Assembly: GCF_963169125.1 (NCBI RefSeq)
Contig: NC_084793.1
Span: 219,134,652 to 219,198,651 of the forward strand
Direction of reading: 5' to 3'
Length of the DNA: 64,000 bases
Source: Humulus lupulus
Taxonomy: Eukaryota; Streptophyta; Magnoliopsida; Rosales; Cannabaceae
The translations under genes were made by a program, and so were the position numbers. This document shows positions 10,096-22,340 of this stretch, piece by piece (within the stretch, counting starts at the first letter, position 1; every line of letters begins with the position of its first letter). Below the pieces are notes generated by a model that worked only from the letters and a program-made list of their open reading frames with translations, made no database searches and was not told the origin of the DNA.

Positions 10096-12160
10096 GGGTA
10101 TTATCGGTGTTTCATTGAGGGATTCTCCAGAATAGCCGCACCATTGATAGAGTTGACGCGTAAGAAGACCAAGTATGTCTGGCAAATAGATGTGAGAATA
10201 GTTTAAAGGAGCTGAAGCAGCGAATGATCACCACTCTGGTACTGAGTTTTCCATCAGACAAGGAGAAGTTTGTGGTATACTGGGATGCTTCAAGATAGGG
10301 TTTGGGTTATGTATTGATGCAAGCTGGGAAGGTGATAGCCTACACATCTAGATAGCTGAAAGAGTATGAGCAGAGGTATCCCACTCATGATCTGGAACTA
10401 GCAGGGATGGTGTTTGCACTGAAAGTATGGAGGGATTATCTGTATGGAGAGAAGTGCAAAATATACACCGACTATAAAAGCTTAAAGTATTTCTTTACTT
10501 AGAAGGATCTGAATATGAGCCAAAGGCATTGGCTGGAGTTAGTGAAGGTCTATGATTGTCAGATCTTGTACCACCCAGGAAAGGCCAATGTGGTGGCCGA
10601 CGTATTGAGTTGGAAGGGGCCAGGACAGTTGTTTAGTTCGAGACAGATATCAAAAAAGTTAGCTGAAGAGATGACGAGAGAAGGAATTGAATTTATAGTT
10701 GTTCAGCTAGCCAATATCACTCTAGTCTACGCACCTTGAGAGGATTAGAGAAGCATAGAAGGAGGATCCCCAGTTTAGGAAATACAAGGAGGATGTCTTA
10801 GCCGGAGTAGCTAGAGACTTTTCTATTTCTAAGATTGATCTAGTGAGGTATAAAGGTCAAATTTTCTTTTTCGATGGAGTCTGATATCAGACGAGAAATT
10901 CTGTATGAGTCTCATACCACTCCCTATTCTTTACATCTAGGTACGACGAGGATGTACCAAAACATAAGGACTCTATATTGATGGCCAGGGATGAAGAAGG
11001 ACGTAGTGGATTATGTGGTCAAGTGTTTAACCTATCTACAGGTGAAGGCTGAACATCAAAGGCCAGCAGGGTTGTTGCAGCCTTTAGGGATTCTAGAGTG
11101 GAAGTGGGAGGATATCACCATGGACTTCATGGTTGGATTGCCGAAGACAGTGGGGAAATATGATTCTATGTAGATGATTGTGGACACGTACACCAAATCA
11201 GCCCACTTTTTGCTTGTTAGAATGACTTATACGGTGGAGCAGTACGTTGAGTTGTATGTAAAGGAGATTGTGCGACTTCATAGGGCTCTGAGGTCGATAG
11301 TATCTGACAGGGACCCCACCTTCACCTCAAAATTTTGGGAGAGCCTGCATAAGACTATGGGCAAGCAGTTGCAGTTCAGTACCGCCTATTATCCTTAGAC
11401 GAATGGACAAACTGAGAGGACACTTCATATACTGGAGGATATGTTATGAGCCTATGTGCTGGAATTCAGGGAATCTTGGACTAAGTATCTCCCTTTGATT
11501 GAGTTTACTTATAATAACAGCTATCAGGCGACTATCAGAGTGGCTCCATATGAGATGTTGTGTGGGAGGAAGTGCAGATCGTCCATTCATTGGGATGAGA
11601 TGGGTGAGGGAAAGTACTTAGGTCCTGATGTCGTTCAGAGGACTAATGAGGCAATTGAGAAGAATGGAGCTCGGATACTCGCCTCCTAGAGTAGACACAA
11701 GAGTTACTCAAACTTGAAACGTAGGAGTGTAGAGTTTTAAGTCGGTGATCATGTGTTTCTTAGGGTTTCTCCTTGAAGAGGAGTGAAACTATTTGGAGTG
11801 AAAGGCAAGTTAAGTCCTAGGTTTGTTGGCCCTTTTGAGGTTCTGGAACGAGTTGGAGAGGTAGCCTACAAATTGGTTATGCTTCAAGCATTTTCAGGGG
11901 TTCACAACGTATTTCATGTGTGCATGCTCTAGAAGTACGTATCAGATTCTACGCATGAGTTGAGTTATGAAAACCAGGAGTTGGATCGAGATTTGTCTTA
12001 CGAGGAGAAGCTAGTTCAGAACTTAGATTAGAAGGATAAAGTCTTACGGAAGAAGACCATTGCCTTGGTAAAAGTGTTGTGGAGGAACAAAAAGGTGGAA
12101 GAGGAAACTTGGGAGCTTGATTCTGATATGCTAGATATATATCCCAAGTTATTCAGGTAA
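10096..12160 (+). pseudogene. pol: RNaseH, integrase and chromodomain-like tail of element H
   Basis: Starts at the decayed YYRRFIEGFSRIAAPL segment that follows RT in gypsy pol. RNaseH has [16 protein letters not shown] (about 10380) and the [12 protein letters not shown] end. Integrase follows: zinc-binding HTTPYSLHLG and CLTYLQ (second Cys replaced), then core motifs MDFMVGLPKT, VSDRDPTFTS and TNGQTERT, so Asp, Asp and Glu are all still readable. C-terminal blocks [19 protein letters not shown] and VHNVFHV lead to a chromodomain-like segment LVKVLWRNKKVEEETWELDS, ending at TAA 12158-12160. From about 10990 on the frame is constant and broken only by stops, mostly TAG at Gln positions. Confidence 0.87.
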
Positions 12161-12196
12161 ATTTTTAGGACAAAATTTTTGTAAGGAGGGGATAGT

Positions 12197-14455
12197 TGTA
12201 ACATCCCAAATCTGCTATTAAGGCTTAGTGCCTTGATTAGCATGCCGGGAGGGCAATAATTGATTTAATTATGTTATTACGTGGCTAATTGTGATATGTG
12301 TGTGTGTGTGTCAATATGTGATTACTTGGATTAGACGATTATATGATTAGAAATGAATATTTAGGTGAATTAAATATGCATGTGGGCATGTTCTTGTTAA
12401 TAAGAACATATTTGTAATTTTGGCTCGTTGAGGACATAAATGTGTTTATGTGTGTGTTATTGTTAAGACTATGGTATTGTGGAGATATAACTATGATGTG
12501 TGATCCGAGACGGTTCTAGGGAGCGGAATAGTCACAACGGGGTCGAATACCCGGCTCGGGGTGAGCATAGGGGTATTTTGGGAATGTAGCGCATGTTCGG
12601 GATTTACCAGGTTACAAGTAGTTATTTAGAAATTTTTGGGTATGTTTGGATTAATTGGGGATTTATAGGAATACTCAAGGAATTAGCAGGAAGGTGGCTA
12701 ACGACGGTTTTACCTTTGGTGGTATTGAAGGGCTAGGATTGGTCTTAGGGGTAATTTGGTCATTTTGAGGCTAAGGGGTAGACTTGGTAAGACTTATCTC
12801 ATCAGAAAATTTAGGAAAGAAACATAACACTCTCAGCTAATCTCTCTCTCTCTCTCTTGGTGCTTGGAGGAGTTTTGGGAACTTTGAAGGAATTTGCTCA
12901 GAAAATTGGCTAAAAATTTGAGGGACTTAAAGCCTGTAGTAATTAGGGTTCAGCTTAGGGTCGAATTATCAATTGAGGTAAAGATTTTGTTATGATATTT
13001 TTAGAAGTTTTCTTGAGTTATAAACTTAGGACCTGATTTTGAGTTTTTATGAGTTTATGGGATAATTTTTGGGGTGGTTGTAATGCTGATATTGCCTGGA
13101 CATGAACTCTAGAATGAATTCTAGGTTAAAGCTTTGATTTGGGTGGATTTTAGAGAGTTTGGCTCGTTGAACTGCATGCAGGATTTCTAGATTTTGGGCT
13201 CGAGTCGCAGCCCTGTTCTTCAGGTGTCGCGGCTATGTGTACGAAGGGGCTTGGGAGCCTCAGAAATTTTCTCAGGCGCCATGGCGCAAGTAGGGTGCAC
13301 AACGGCCCATGTCCCTTAGAAGAGAACCCCAAGGCTCTCTAACTGGAAGCGCGTCACGGCTCTTAGGGGCTAGGTCACGGCTCAAATAGGGAATAATGGC
13401 CAAAACAGGGTTTTCAGCTTTGAAACTCAAATTCAAGGGCTCGAGAAGGATTATACTGCCTGGTTTAGTAGGATTCGAGGTCCTGAAGGTTAGAATATTA
13501 TTCTGAAGTTTTTAATTGGTTTAGGGCTTGATGGATGATTATTATCATTGCGTTGTGACTAGCTTTTACTGGCAAGGTTTAGGTTTAGGGGATCGTGCTC
13601 ACGATCACACTAGTTAGTCAGCTCGGGACACGGGTAAGAAAACTATTTGTGCCCGTAGAGCAGGGCATGGCCCGATTATCTGTGTTTAATGCTTTGTGTG
13701 AATATTTGGAATTGTTATGCCATGTTTGTGTGATTATGACTAAACAACGAAGGTCGGGATCGACAAAGGTCGGGATCGGCAAAGGCTGAGAACGACAATA
13801 AGCATAAGGAATACAGGTCGAACGACGATAAGCATAATGAATACAGGTCGAATGGCAACAAGCATGTTGAATGCAGGTCGCCATGGCATGGCCATCTAGG
13901 GTGTTGTGCTCACCCGTTCAGTGAAGACAATGAACCCAGTGCCTGGTAATGCACCTGGGTCGGCATAGGCCGCTATGTGAATATTTGGTGCTATCTGTTT
14001 ATAGTTATGCATTTATTGGAATGAATTGTTATATGCTATGTGCGTGAGTTTTCTTGCTGGGCCTCAGCTCACGAGTGCTCTATTGTAAAGGGAAGGGCAA
14101 AGGAAAGGCCGGCCAAGCTTGATTTGGAGGGCATGGAGCGGCGCGTAAATGTTTAGCCTACCTGGTCGCCAAGGTTGGGGTTGTTTTGAGGGACATGTTA
14201 TAAACAGTTTATTTTTCGCTTAGGTCGACTGTACCTTAACTTTTGAATTGTAAATACATTTTGAAACAATGAATTAGGATCCCGATGTAATACTTTTATA
14301 AGTTTAATAAATGTCCCAACCTATTATACTTAATTTTCATTAAATGAGTCTTTATTCCGATTTAATCACACTTTTCAGTCTAAAACCTCGATTAGCAAGT
14401 TAATATTACATTTTAAAATCACATGGTAATAGCTCTAGGGTAGTAGGGCATTATT
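12197..14455 (+). repeat. 3' LTR of element H, 2259 bp
   Basis: A polypurine tract (AAGGAGGGGATAGT, 12183-12196) is followed by TGTAACATCCC. The end near 14455 reads GGCATTATT, a decayed form of the usual GTTACA. It holds a (CT)n run at 12838-12857, a mid-LTR GC-rich motif cluster (13198-13390) and near its end the CTCACGAGTGCTCTA block. The start resembles LTR families A and F. Confidence 0.88.
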
Positions 14456-15610
14456 GTTTAAAAATCATTGATGTCATTTATAATTCAAAAGATGGAGATG
14501 GAGATTCTACATGAATCCTTGGTTTTATTTTTATTTTATTCTGTAATTTATTGCAAGTGTTGTAATTTTTTTTAGAAATACCCAAAACACTTGGCTCACA
14601 TTTATTTATTTATTTAAATGTTTGAATGTATTAAATATTTTTAATAACATTATCATGTATTGTAACATGTCTTGCATATAACCAACACAGTACCTAATTA
14701 ATGCATGCATCTCATACGAGTAGTAACATGTTTTGATTAGAAACATCCTATTTGATTATATGCTTTTATTTAATGATTCATATAATTAATCTCGTTTAAT
14801 CTAGTACAAGGCGGTGAATTGATTTTAAGTGTTAATTTGAAACCTATTTGACAATTAATTTTTTTAGATAGGAAAATTATATTATTAATAATTAGAGCAT
14901 TTATAAACTAGATAGTTTAAGGACCTATTTAGTAGACTGATTAAATCTTGTTTAATGTTTAAATGCTTAATGAAAATAGTAACTATTAGAATATCATTTG
15001 GTAAATTAATTGGATTAATTTAATTAATTAAACAGCATATGATGTTTTGAGAAAACACATATTCTAAAATAGTGAGTGGGAGAATGAGATGTAACAATAA
15101 CTCCTATGGTCTCCGTTGTTAGTTAACACCGATGTTTCATGACATGGGCCTCAAGGCGCCTTTGTTTGCGTCCCCCTAAGGAATGTTTCTGACTGTGTTA
15201 TTATTCAAAGTTAACTTCTTTATCTTTAAGAATAGGATTGAATGATGTATTTCAAGTTTTACTGGCCCTAAGACACACTTATGAGTTAAATCATTAATCT
15301 AAAATAATGGGTGATACTCACAAAGGTTGATTACGCTTTCAAGCGGACTAGTCAATCTTGACCAATAAGTGGTTGTTCGTAAGTCAAAAGATCAAATAGT
15401 TGATTTTAAGTTTTCATTTGTGAATTTGAGAAGTGTCTCAAAATTAATATGAGATTAGTCTGGCCTACCTTAAGGTTGGTCCATTAATTGTCAAATTAAT
15501 TTATCGCAAAATTACTAATATATGTGCATCATATTTACTATTCTGAAACTATTGATATTCATTATATGTGCTAAATTCATTTTTGTATTATTTATTTATT
15601 TCAGTATTCA
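14456..15610. other. AT-rich sequence of unclear origin
   Basis: No frame with recognisable protein. A purine-rich AGTGGGAGAA at about 15075 followed by TGAGATGTAAC looks like a copia polypurine tract and LTR start, but I cannot find the partner LTR in the window. It is interrupted at its right edge by solo LTR I. It may be the untranslated part of the copia-gag-like frame that follows. Confidence 0.4.
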
Positions 15611-15639
15611 TGTCATCTAATAAACATACCCTTGACGCA

Positions 15640-16775
15640 TGTAATATCTGGACACACACATTTTAATTATTTATTATTATTGTTATTTTATTTAATTGTA
15701 CTTAAATTCTCTTATTTTTAATTTAATTATTTTATTTTACTATTTTTTTATTATTGTCTTGTTTACTTGTTTAATTAGTTGCTATCTTATTTACTATAAT
15801 ATTTATTCTTTTATTTATTTATTTATGTAATTATTTATTTACTTATCTATGCTTTGTATCAAGTATATGATAAATGTGTGCACATGTGTGTGCATGGAAT
15901 AGCCTTGGGCGTGTGGTGAGTGTGTGCAAGTGAAGTGTGGTGAATGATCATGTTTTGCTATGTTTGGAAAGACTACTAAGAGATGATGTGGAATAATTAA
16001 GATTGATATCTTGATATTTTGATGAGTTGGATACTAATCAAGAAAGGTATCTTATCACCATCATGGATACAATTTGGAAATAAAATGGGTAAGTATTTTT
16101 GAATTCTTGAGGTGCATTTAGTAAGGGTGAATCGTGATAACTAGATGACTAAGAGGTGACTAGATAATGAGGTGTGCAATCCTCTCGGAATTTCCTATGA
16201 TTTTCGAAAATGGTGTGTAGCTATCCATTGGAGATTTTATTGACGTATTCATGGAAACTAGATCATGTAGATTTGATCTAATGAGTTGGTAATTGAGAGA
16301 AATTGGGAAACTCAAGGTATACTACTAGGATAATGTCGAAATTGGCAATAAGATTACCCCTCATTAAGTGTGATTGATAGCAAGTCAATGAAGGATAATC
16401 TAAGAGTGATTGATCTTTCGTATTATATGTGATTTTCAAAATTAAGGGGATAAGGGAGATGATTTTGGGAATCATGGTGATATGATTTGGAATCATGAAC
16501 TTGGTACAAGGAATAGACTAGGTTCATAAATTTATAATGGAATCAAGTGTATAAATGGCAAATGGAAATTATGAATCCATTTAGATTATTTGATCGGAAG
16601 AGTGGAATCAATTAAGATTATTTTAATGGGAGATTGGAATCAATTAAGATTATTTGATTGGAAGATTAGAAACTAATCAATATTTATTAAGAGGATTTGA
16701 TGAGAGTGTTGATGGGTGGCCTTGGAGCATATAAATAGAGAGAGCTTAGCTCTCATTTTCGCACAACACAAGAAG

Positions 16776-16807
<32 letters not shown>

Positions 16808-17939
16808 GGCATGAGAAAGAAGGGGAGAAAGAAAGAGAAGGTGGAGGACTAGCTCGAGAGCTCAAGACTTTTTGTGAAGAAAGGGATCAAAGGTTAAGGT
16901 AAGATCTCGATGGTTGGTTTGAATTTAGTTATGAGTTTCTTCTTTTCTTCTTGGTGGTCATTGGAGTGTGGTTGTGTGGTTTAGAGATGTTTGAATTCAA
17001 AGGAATCAAGGAAAGGTAGGATTTGACTTTCGATCTCCAAAGGTATCATTATCGTTATCATAATTTTTTTAAATTTATGCTCACTTAAGGTTGTATAGGA
17101 TTAAGTTTGATTATAAATTTATGGATCCTATGATCATGAATTTAATGCATGTTGTGCATGGCCCATGCAAAAAGAGTGGGACATGTGGCTTAGATTTTGT
17201 GCATGAAGTTTGTTCTTACAATAAAGCTCTTATTTTATGTTTAGGTTTTGATCATTGAAGTAGAATGACTTTCTTTTTTTCAAAGAATCCACACACACGC
17301 CAACATAAGGAGGTTAGACATGTTTTCTTGAATGCTTAAGTTTATGGAATGCATGTTGTATGCTAATGTTTCAAGGCATGTACTTAGAAAGGTAAAAGCT
17401 GGACAAAGGTAGCCACAATGTTGACCATGGTTGTCGTAGAGAGGACCCTAAGTGCTTCCTCGTAGTATCTCTCACATTTACACGCATAGTGTGCCCATCG
17501 ATTTTCTATTTGATGATTATGATTACGATAATGATGATGCTATGTCTTATTATGATATGAGATTATGGTTTGGCTATATGAGGTTTGCTTTATGTTGATG
17601 TTTGGTTTTATTCTCCTTACTGGGCTTTAGTACACCCCCTTTTTCCTATCCACGGACAAGAATTGATTATGTAATGGCATGATGAGCGAGGAACGTTCCA
17701 CGACAGTGTATTTTCTCTTTGAGGGGATGGCATGGACAACGACGATCCTAAGAACACCATAGTTTATTTTTATTTTTATGAAACACATTTATCTTATGTT
17801 GGGACATATATTATTTGATTGCACATTTTTGCTTTGTCTTTTATGAATCTCGGCTCTGGGGCATTAATAAAGACTACTTTTTTTTTTGCATTTAAAATAT
17901 TTATTCAAAGAACATGTCCCTGTTAAATTAGGTGTTACA
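15640..17939 (+). mobile_element. Solo LTR I, 2300 bp, TSD ACGCA
   Basis: Starts TGTAATATCTGG, ends GGTGTTACA, and is flanked by perfect 5-bp duplications ACGCA at 15635-15639 and 17940-17944. There is no internal region, so it is the product of LTR-LTR recombination. It contains a TATA box (16730-16737), an (AAG)n run at about 16771-16805 just downstream and a T-rich stretch near 17878. Its family has no second copy in the window. The GTTACA end suggests a gypsy element. Confidence 0.92.
16730..16737 (+). promoter_or_regulatory. TATA box in solo LTR I
   Basis: TATAAATA followed by GAGAGAGCTTAGCTCTC, about 1.1 kb into the LTR, with a pyrimidine/purine-rich leader and (AAG)n run downstream. 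This is the expected place for the U3/R promoter. Confidence 0.6.
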
Positions 17940-18009
17940 ACGCATTCCTCAAAACCCTTACATTTGATCTAAATGACATGCACGTCATTTGGATTTTGGG
18001 AATGATGAT

Positions 18010-18610
18010 TGTTGGCCCTCGTTTTGGTCAACTGACACGGAGTCAAATGCTTGATATGATGGAAGGTGTTGAAATAGATCTAATGGAAAGAACAGTAAAT
18101 GACACAACAAATTATAGTGGTTCGGCCCCACGAATTGGTAATGACCTACGTCCACTTAAGCTATTATTGATATTAATTCTCAAAGGAGTGATCAAAGAAC
18201 CAGGGTTCTCTGAGTTTCACAAGCCTTAGAAGGATGAATAATACAATCGTAAGATAAATAGCCCTAATTCTCTTGTAAAGCATAAACTTAAATCAGACAA
18301 AATTTCTCCCCTCCTTGATCTATTTCTTCTCTATTTATAGGCTCAAGGAGGATTACATAAATTTGTTACAGATATTATTTCCTAAATAATCGGATACTCA
18401 GGAATTATGGGAGATAATCTCAGATATCATTATAATTGCATAAGATCTTCTCAAAATATACGGAGTATACGACCAAGCTGGTCGTATATAAAGTCCAAAT
18501 GTTATGCTAAGGGAACCTCCTTGGTCGATAGTTGAACAGAACCTTTGCCAGGTGTCAGCCACGTGTTAAAAATGTCTGCCACGTCATCCACGCCTAATCT
18601 TTGGATAACA
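18010..18610 (-). mobile_element. Solo LTR K, 601 bp, Tat-like family, TSD ATGAT
   Basis: On the plus strand it starts TGTTGGCCCTCG and ends TTTGGATAACA, flanked by ATGAT at 18005-18009 and 18611-18615. It shares order and motifs with the LTRs of element J: TGTTG..CC start, GACAC..AATTTTATA-type block, GGTTC..CCC..ATTGGTAAT, TATTTATAGGCTC, TGCCACGTCA and a GGATAACA end. The TATA box (TATAAATAGAG) and the J comparison put it on the minus strand. The 83-residue frame starting at 17978 crosses its boundary and is not a gene. Confidence 0.9.
18577..18586 (-). promoter_or_regulatory. Putative bZIP site TGACGTGGCA in LTR K
   Basis: Minus strand reads TGACGTGGCA about 25 bp from the U3 start. A G-box CACGTG lies at 18560-18565. 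The same TGACGTGGCA occurs at the same place in both LTRs of element J (31849-31858 and 38267-38276), although the LTRs are otherwise well diverged. Confidence 0.4.
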
Positions 18611-18871
18611 ATGATCATTCTCGAAGCTAAGAAGTTAATGAGTGTGGTTATTGAAGAGCCCACGTCAGTTTCATCATTTTAACATGGCTATGAAGAACAT
18701 GAAAAATATAGTGATTGGAGTAAGTCCAATCATTTGCCTTGTTATTGCTTGCTCTATAGCTTGCTTGACGAAATGATAGGAAAATATATACATATCAAGA
18801 ATGCCTATGAAATATGGCTCTTAATAATAGACGAAGCAGAAGAAGTTGCTAGGTCTAATTGTTTTAAAGAA

Positions 18872-19198
18872 AGGAAGGTAAATATGATTTACATATATTT
18901 TTCTGGTGATTATTGTACTCACACATGCCACTAACTATATTTTTTATTGTTTATTCTTCATTGCAGGTTAAGAATCTTTCCATAAAGAGGTTAACTGTGC
19001 GCCAATAGATGGATAGAGATGGAGCTTGATTTTAGTTTTAGTTAGAATTTTATTTTTGTTATGAGGAATTTTAAAAATTTAGTTTGTTTTTGGTTTAGAG
19101 ATTTTATATTTCTATTTCAAGCAAGAAAACTAATGTTTAGAAATTTTTAGTTTATGATTAGTAATGTGATTATTAATTAGGAACTTTTTTTTGTTTCT
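18872..19198. other. AT-rich spacer with an intron-like segment
   Basis: From about 18880 to 18966 it reads like a plant intron: GTAAATATG at the 5' side, a T-rich tract and TTCATTGCAG at the 3' side, then GTTAAGAATC. After that there is only T-rich noncoding sequence until copia integrase begins. No protein is recognised. Confidence 0.35.
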
Positions 19199-20776
19199 AT
19201 GTTGCGTGAAAAATGCTTTGATATTTCTTTCAATATAAATTCGATTATTATCTCAAAATCTGGCATTGAAATCTGTTATGCAAAATCCAATGATGGGTTG
19301 TATAAACTTAAGGCAAAAGAACGATCAATCTACAACTCTGAAATGTTTAAAGTTGCTAACCCAAGATCTATTAAACGTCAAAAGATTGATTAAGATATTG
19401 AAACATATCTATGGCACTTAAGATTTAGGCATATTGGTTTGTATAGGATAAACAAGTTAGTAATGGAAGGTCCTTTAAGAGAATTAAGTGGTTCTCTTCC
19501 AGTTTGTGAATCCTCTCTAGAAGGCAAGATGACCAAAAGACCTTTCTCTGCAAAAGGTTCAAGAACCATAGAACCACTCCAACTTGTACACACTGACATG
19601 CGTGGTCCACTTAATGTACAAGCAAGAGGAGGGTTTGAATACTTTGTCACTTTTATTGATGATTATTCAATATATGGTTACCTATATTTGATGCAAAAGG
19701 AATCTAAACTTTTGGAAAGTTTAAAGAATTCCAAGCAGAAGTTGAAAAGCAATTAGGTAAATTACAAAAAGTTCTTCGATCTGATCGAGGAGGAGAGTAC
19801 TTGGATTATGAATCCGAGGACCACTTGCGTGAGCATGGAATTAAATCCCAACTCCTTGTACCTGGAATACCACAGCAAAACGATGTTTCAGAAAGAAGGA
19901 ACACGACATTATTAGACATGGTTAGATCAATGATGGGGTATTCATCATTGCTATTGTTGTTCTGGGGCTATGCGATTCAATGTGCAATGTACATATTGAA
20001 TTTTGTTCCATACAAGTCTATAAAAAGGATGCCATTAGAACTATGAAATGGTACGAAACCTAGTTTACACCATTTTTGTATTTGGGCGTGTCTAGCGCAC
20101 GTGCTGAAAGGAAAGACTAGAAAGCTGGAATCATGCATTGAATTGTGCATATTTGTAGGGTGTTCCAAAGAGACTAGAGGTGGTATATTTTATAGTCCAA
20201 AAGAAAATAAAATATTTGTATCAACAAATGCTATTTTTCTTGAGTATGACCATATTAACAACCACAAGCCTCGTAGTAAGGTTGTACTGGAGGAGATGGT
20301 CTCAGATCAAGTAAATATATCACCAATTGTTCGCAAGGAACTACAACAAGAAGAAGCCACAAGTTCTGGTTAGAATAATAGAGAGCTTCGTCGTAGTGGG
20401 AGGGTTTTTAGACAACCAATTCGCTATGAACACGAAGTTCAAATGCTTGTGTCAGACACAAACAAAGATGATCCATTGACATATAGAGATGCAATGAGAG
20501 ATTCTGACAAAAAAAATGAAAAGACGCCATGAACCTAGAAATGGAATCAATGTATTGAAATTCCTTATGGATTCTTGAAGATCTACTAGAAACTGTTAAA
20601 CCTATCGGTTGCACATGGACATTCAAGAAGAAAATAGGAGTGGATGGGAAAGTGGAAACATTCAAAGCTAAGCTAGCATCCAAGGGCTATACTCAAAGAG
20701 AAGGGGTTGATTATGAAGAATCCTTTTCTCATGTGGCCATGATGAAATATATTTGCATACTCTTCTCCATAGTTGT
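19199..20776 (+). pseudogene. pol: Integrase and start of reverse transcriptase of copia element D
   Basis: Begins at the segment before the integrase zinc finger (GLYKLKAKERSIYNSEMF), then WHLRFRHIGLYRI and CESSLEGKMTKRPF, where the second zinc-binding Cys is Ser. The core has HTDMRGPLNVQARGGFEYF, LRSDRGGEYL and PQQNDVSERRNTTL, so the Asp, Asp and Glu are readable. A frameshift lies near 19715. After the GKTRKLESC..FVGCS block and an RRSGRV linker, RT starts with DGKVETFKAKLASKGYTQRE and ends at SIV, where element B is inserted. The rest of RT resumes at 38424. Confidence 0.87.
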
Positions 20777-20957
20777 TGTTGGGTTTTATGCCCTTACAAA
20801 ACCATGTCGGACATGTAGCACGATTCATTTTATCAATAAAAGTAGTAGAAATCATTTTGTTTGACAACCATCACTACAACAAAATATGCATTTAATGGCT
20901 ACATGGGAGAGACATTGTAGACATTTAATGTCTCCCCCAAGAGGAGAAGTTGTTGCA

Positions 20958-21000
20958 GGAGTCATCATAGGGTGTAAAACATACACCCTATGATGACTCC
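20958..21000. repeat. Perfect inverted repeat, 19-bp arms, 5-bp loop
   Basis: GGAGTCATCATAGGGTGTA, loop AAACA, then the exact reverse complement. It lies 86 bp inside the left end of the CACTA element, within its subterminal repeat zone. Confidence 0.95.
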
Positions 21001-22194
21001 CAGGGGGAGACGCTGAATGTCTACAAAGTATCCCTATGAGAGACGTCATAGGTACCTACAACATCTCCCATGGAGAGATGTTCAAAGTATGCCACGCTCC
21101 CAAGAGAAGACAACATAAGCTTTTTCAAATTATTTTGTTTATATTATCCGAATATTTTTTCTTCTGAATTTAGAATTATTATTTAGTTATATTATATTTT
21201 ATTAATTAAATATATTATTTTGTTCCAATGCATTAAATTAATTTTGCTCAAATCATTTTCCTCAAAAAAAATTTTTTGCCCAAATCTGAGATTAATACAC
21301 ATTTTTTCAAACACAAATCTAGAATAAGAAAATCAAATGAATATTATTACACACAAAACTAAATTCATAAATTTATACAAACACAAACAAAATATGATTT
21401 TAGCATTGATCCATTAAGATTTATTGTTTGATACAGTAGCAAACTCTACAATATGAATCACATAGAACAAAATGCAGAGATTGGGAACTTATTAGCCAAT
21501 TAATGACCACACCCATATTATAGACTCATCCCATACTGAAATTTACAATATATATATACATATATATATAAAAAAGTATAAGTAAAATCCACCTCGTCCA
21601 TAGGAAGAAAGTCGTTGCCGCCATCAACTCCAAGAAGACCAAGATCCCATCGCTGCCATCAACTCCAAGAAGACCAAGACCTCGCCACCATCATCACCTC
21701 CAAGAACACCAAGATCCCTCTACTGCCATCAACTCCAAGAACACAATGATTCTGCCACCACCATCACCTCCAAGAACACCAAGGACCTCACTCCCAACCT
21801 CCAAGAAAAATAAAGAAAGCCACCGTCCACCACACTGTCGTTGCGTGCTCATCTTCGCCACCAATCTATAAGAAAACTAAGAGGAGTGAGAGAGAGACAC
21901 ACACAAAGAGGAAAGAGGGATATGTTAAGAAGGAGAGAGTGAGAGATGGATGTAAGGGCGGCTAGGATTTAAAATTGAGAGAGAGGATGGTAAAAGAGAA
22001 ATTTGGGGAGAGAGAGAGAGGCATAATAATAATAATAATGATGATGATGACGATGATAAAAACGTGGGAGAGTGATTATAGGAAATAATTGTCAGGTTAA
22101 AGTATGAGAGAGAACGTGTGTAGGAAACGTGAGTGAGAGTTTTCTTTTTATTTTTTTATTCTTTTTTTTTGAATAATTGTCAGGTTATATATAT

Positions 22195-22340
22195 TAGGCC
22201 GTACATTTAACGTCTCCCCTGGGAAGACGTGCCAGACATCTAACGTCTCCCCTAGGGAGACATCCCATGTGCCACGTCTTCCCAGGGGAGACGTTAGATG
22301 TGTGGCACGTCTTCCCAAGGGTGACGTTAGATGCTCTTAC
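22195..22340. repeat. Right subterminal repeats of the CACTA element
   Basis: Alternating AACGTCTCCCC and GGGAAGACGT arms form imperfect palindromes, and a roughly 38-bp unit containing GCCACGTCTTCCCA repeats in direct orientation. Such subterminal arrays bind transposase in known CACTA elements. The left zone (about 20898-21110) carries related but more degenerate copies. Confidence 0.85.

Larger units (their letters stand above)
8185..14455 (+). mobile_element. Element H: internally deleted Tekay-like gypsy chromovirus
   Basis: Layout: truncated 5' LTR (8185-8577), primer site, gag, edge of protease, RNaseH, integrase, chromodomain-like end, polypurine tract and a full 3' LTR (12197-14455). 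The 5' LTR fragment matches the last 390 or so bases of the 3' LTR (shared AGGTCGACTGTACCTTAACT). Reverse transcriptase is absent: protease-linker sequence near 10090 runs straight into the YRRFIEGFS-type segment that precedes RNaseH. The element can no longer move on its own. Confidence 0.87.
15611..18871 (+). pseudogene. Copia-gag-like frame split by two solo LTRs
   Basis: ATG 15611 begins MSSNKHTLDAF and is cut by solo LTR I. When one copy of each target duplication is counted, the same frame continues at 17945-18009 and again from 18616 to about 18871, with one stop (TAA near 18680). The pattern EAKKLMSVVIEEP, then GYEEHEKYSDWS, DEMIGKY, NAYEIWLLI and EEVARSNCF resembles in order the N-terminal gag of plant Ty1/copia elements. 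Pieces are short and the match is by eye. It could be the gag of element D, whose integrase starts at about 19199, or an older element. Only the pieces outside the two solo LTRs belong to this feature. Confidence 0.45.

Noticed and set aside
16771..16805. (AAG)n run as a coding Lys-rich tract
   Set aside because: It is a microsatellite downstream of the TATA box in solo LTR I; surrounding frames are closed.
17978..18229. 83-codon frame
   Set aside because: Crosses the TSD-defined boundary of solo LTR K, so it is a chance fusion of flank and LTR.
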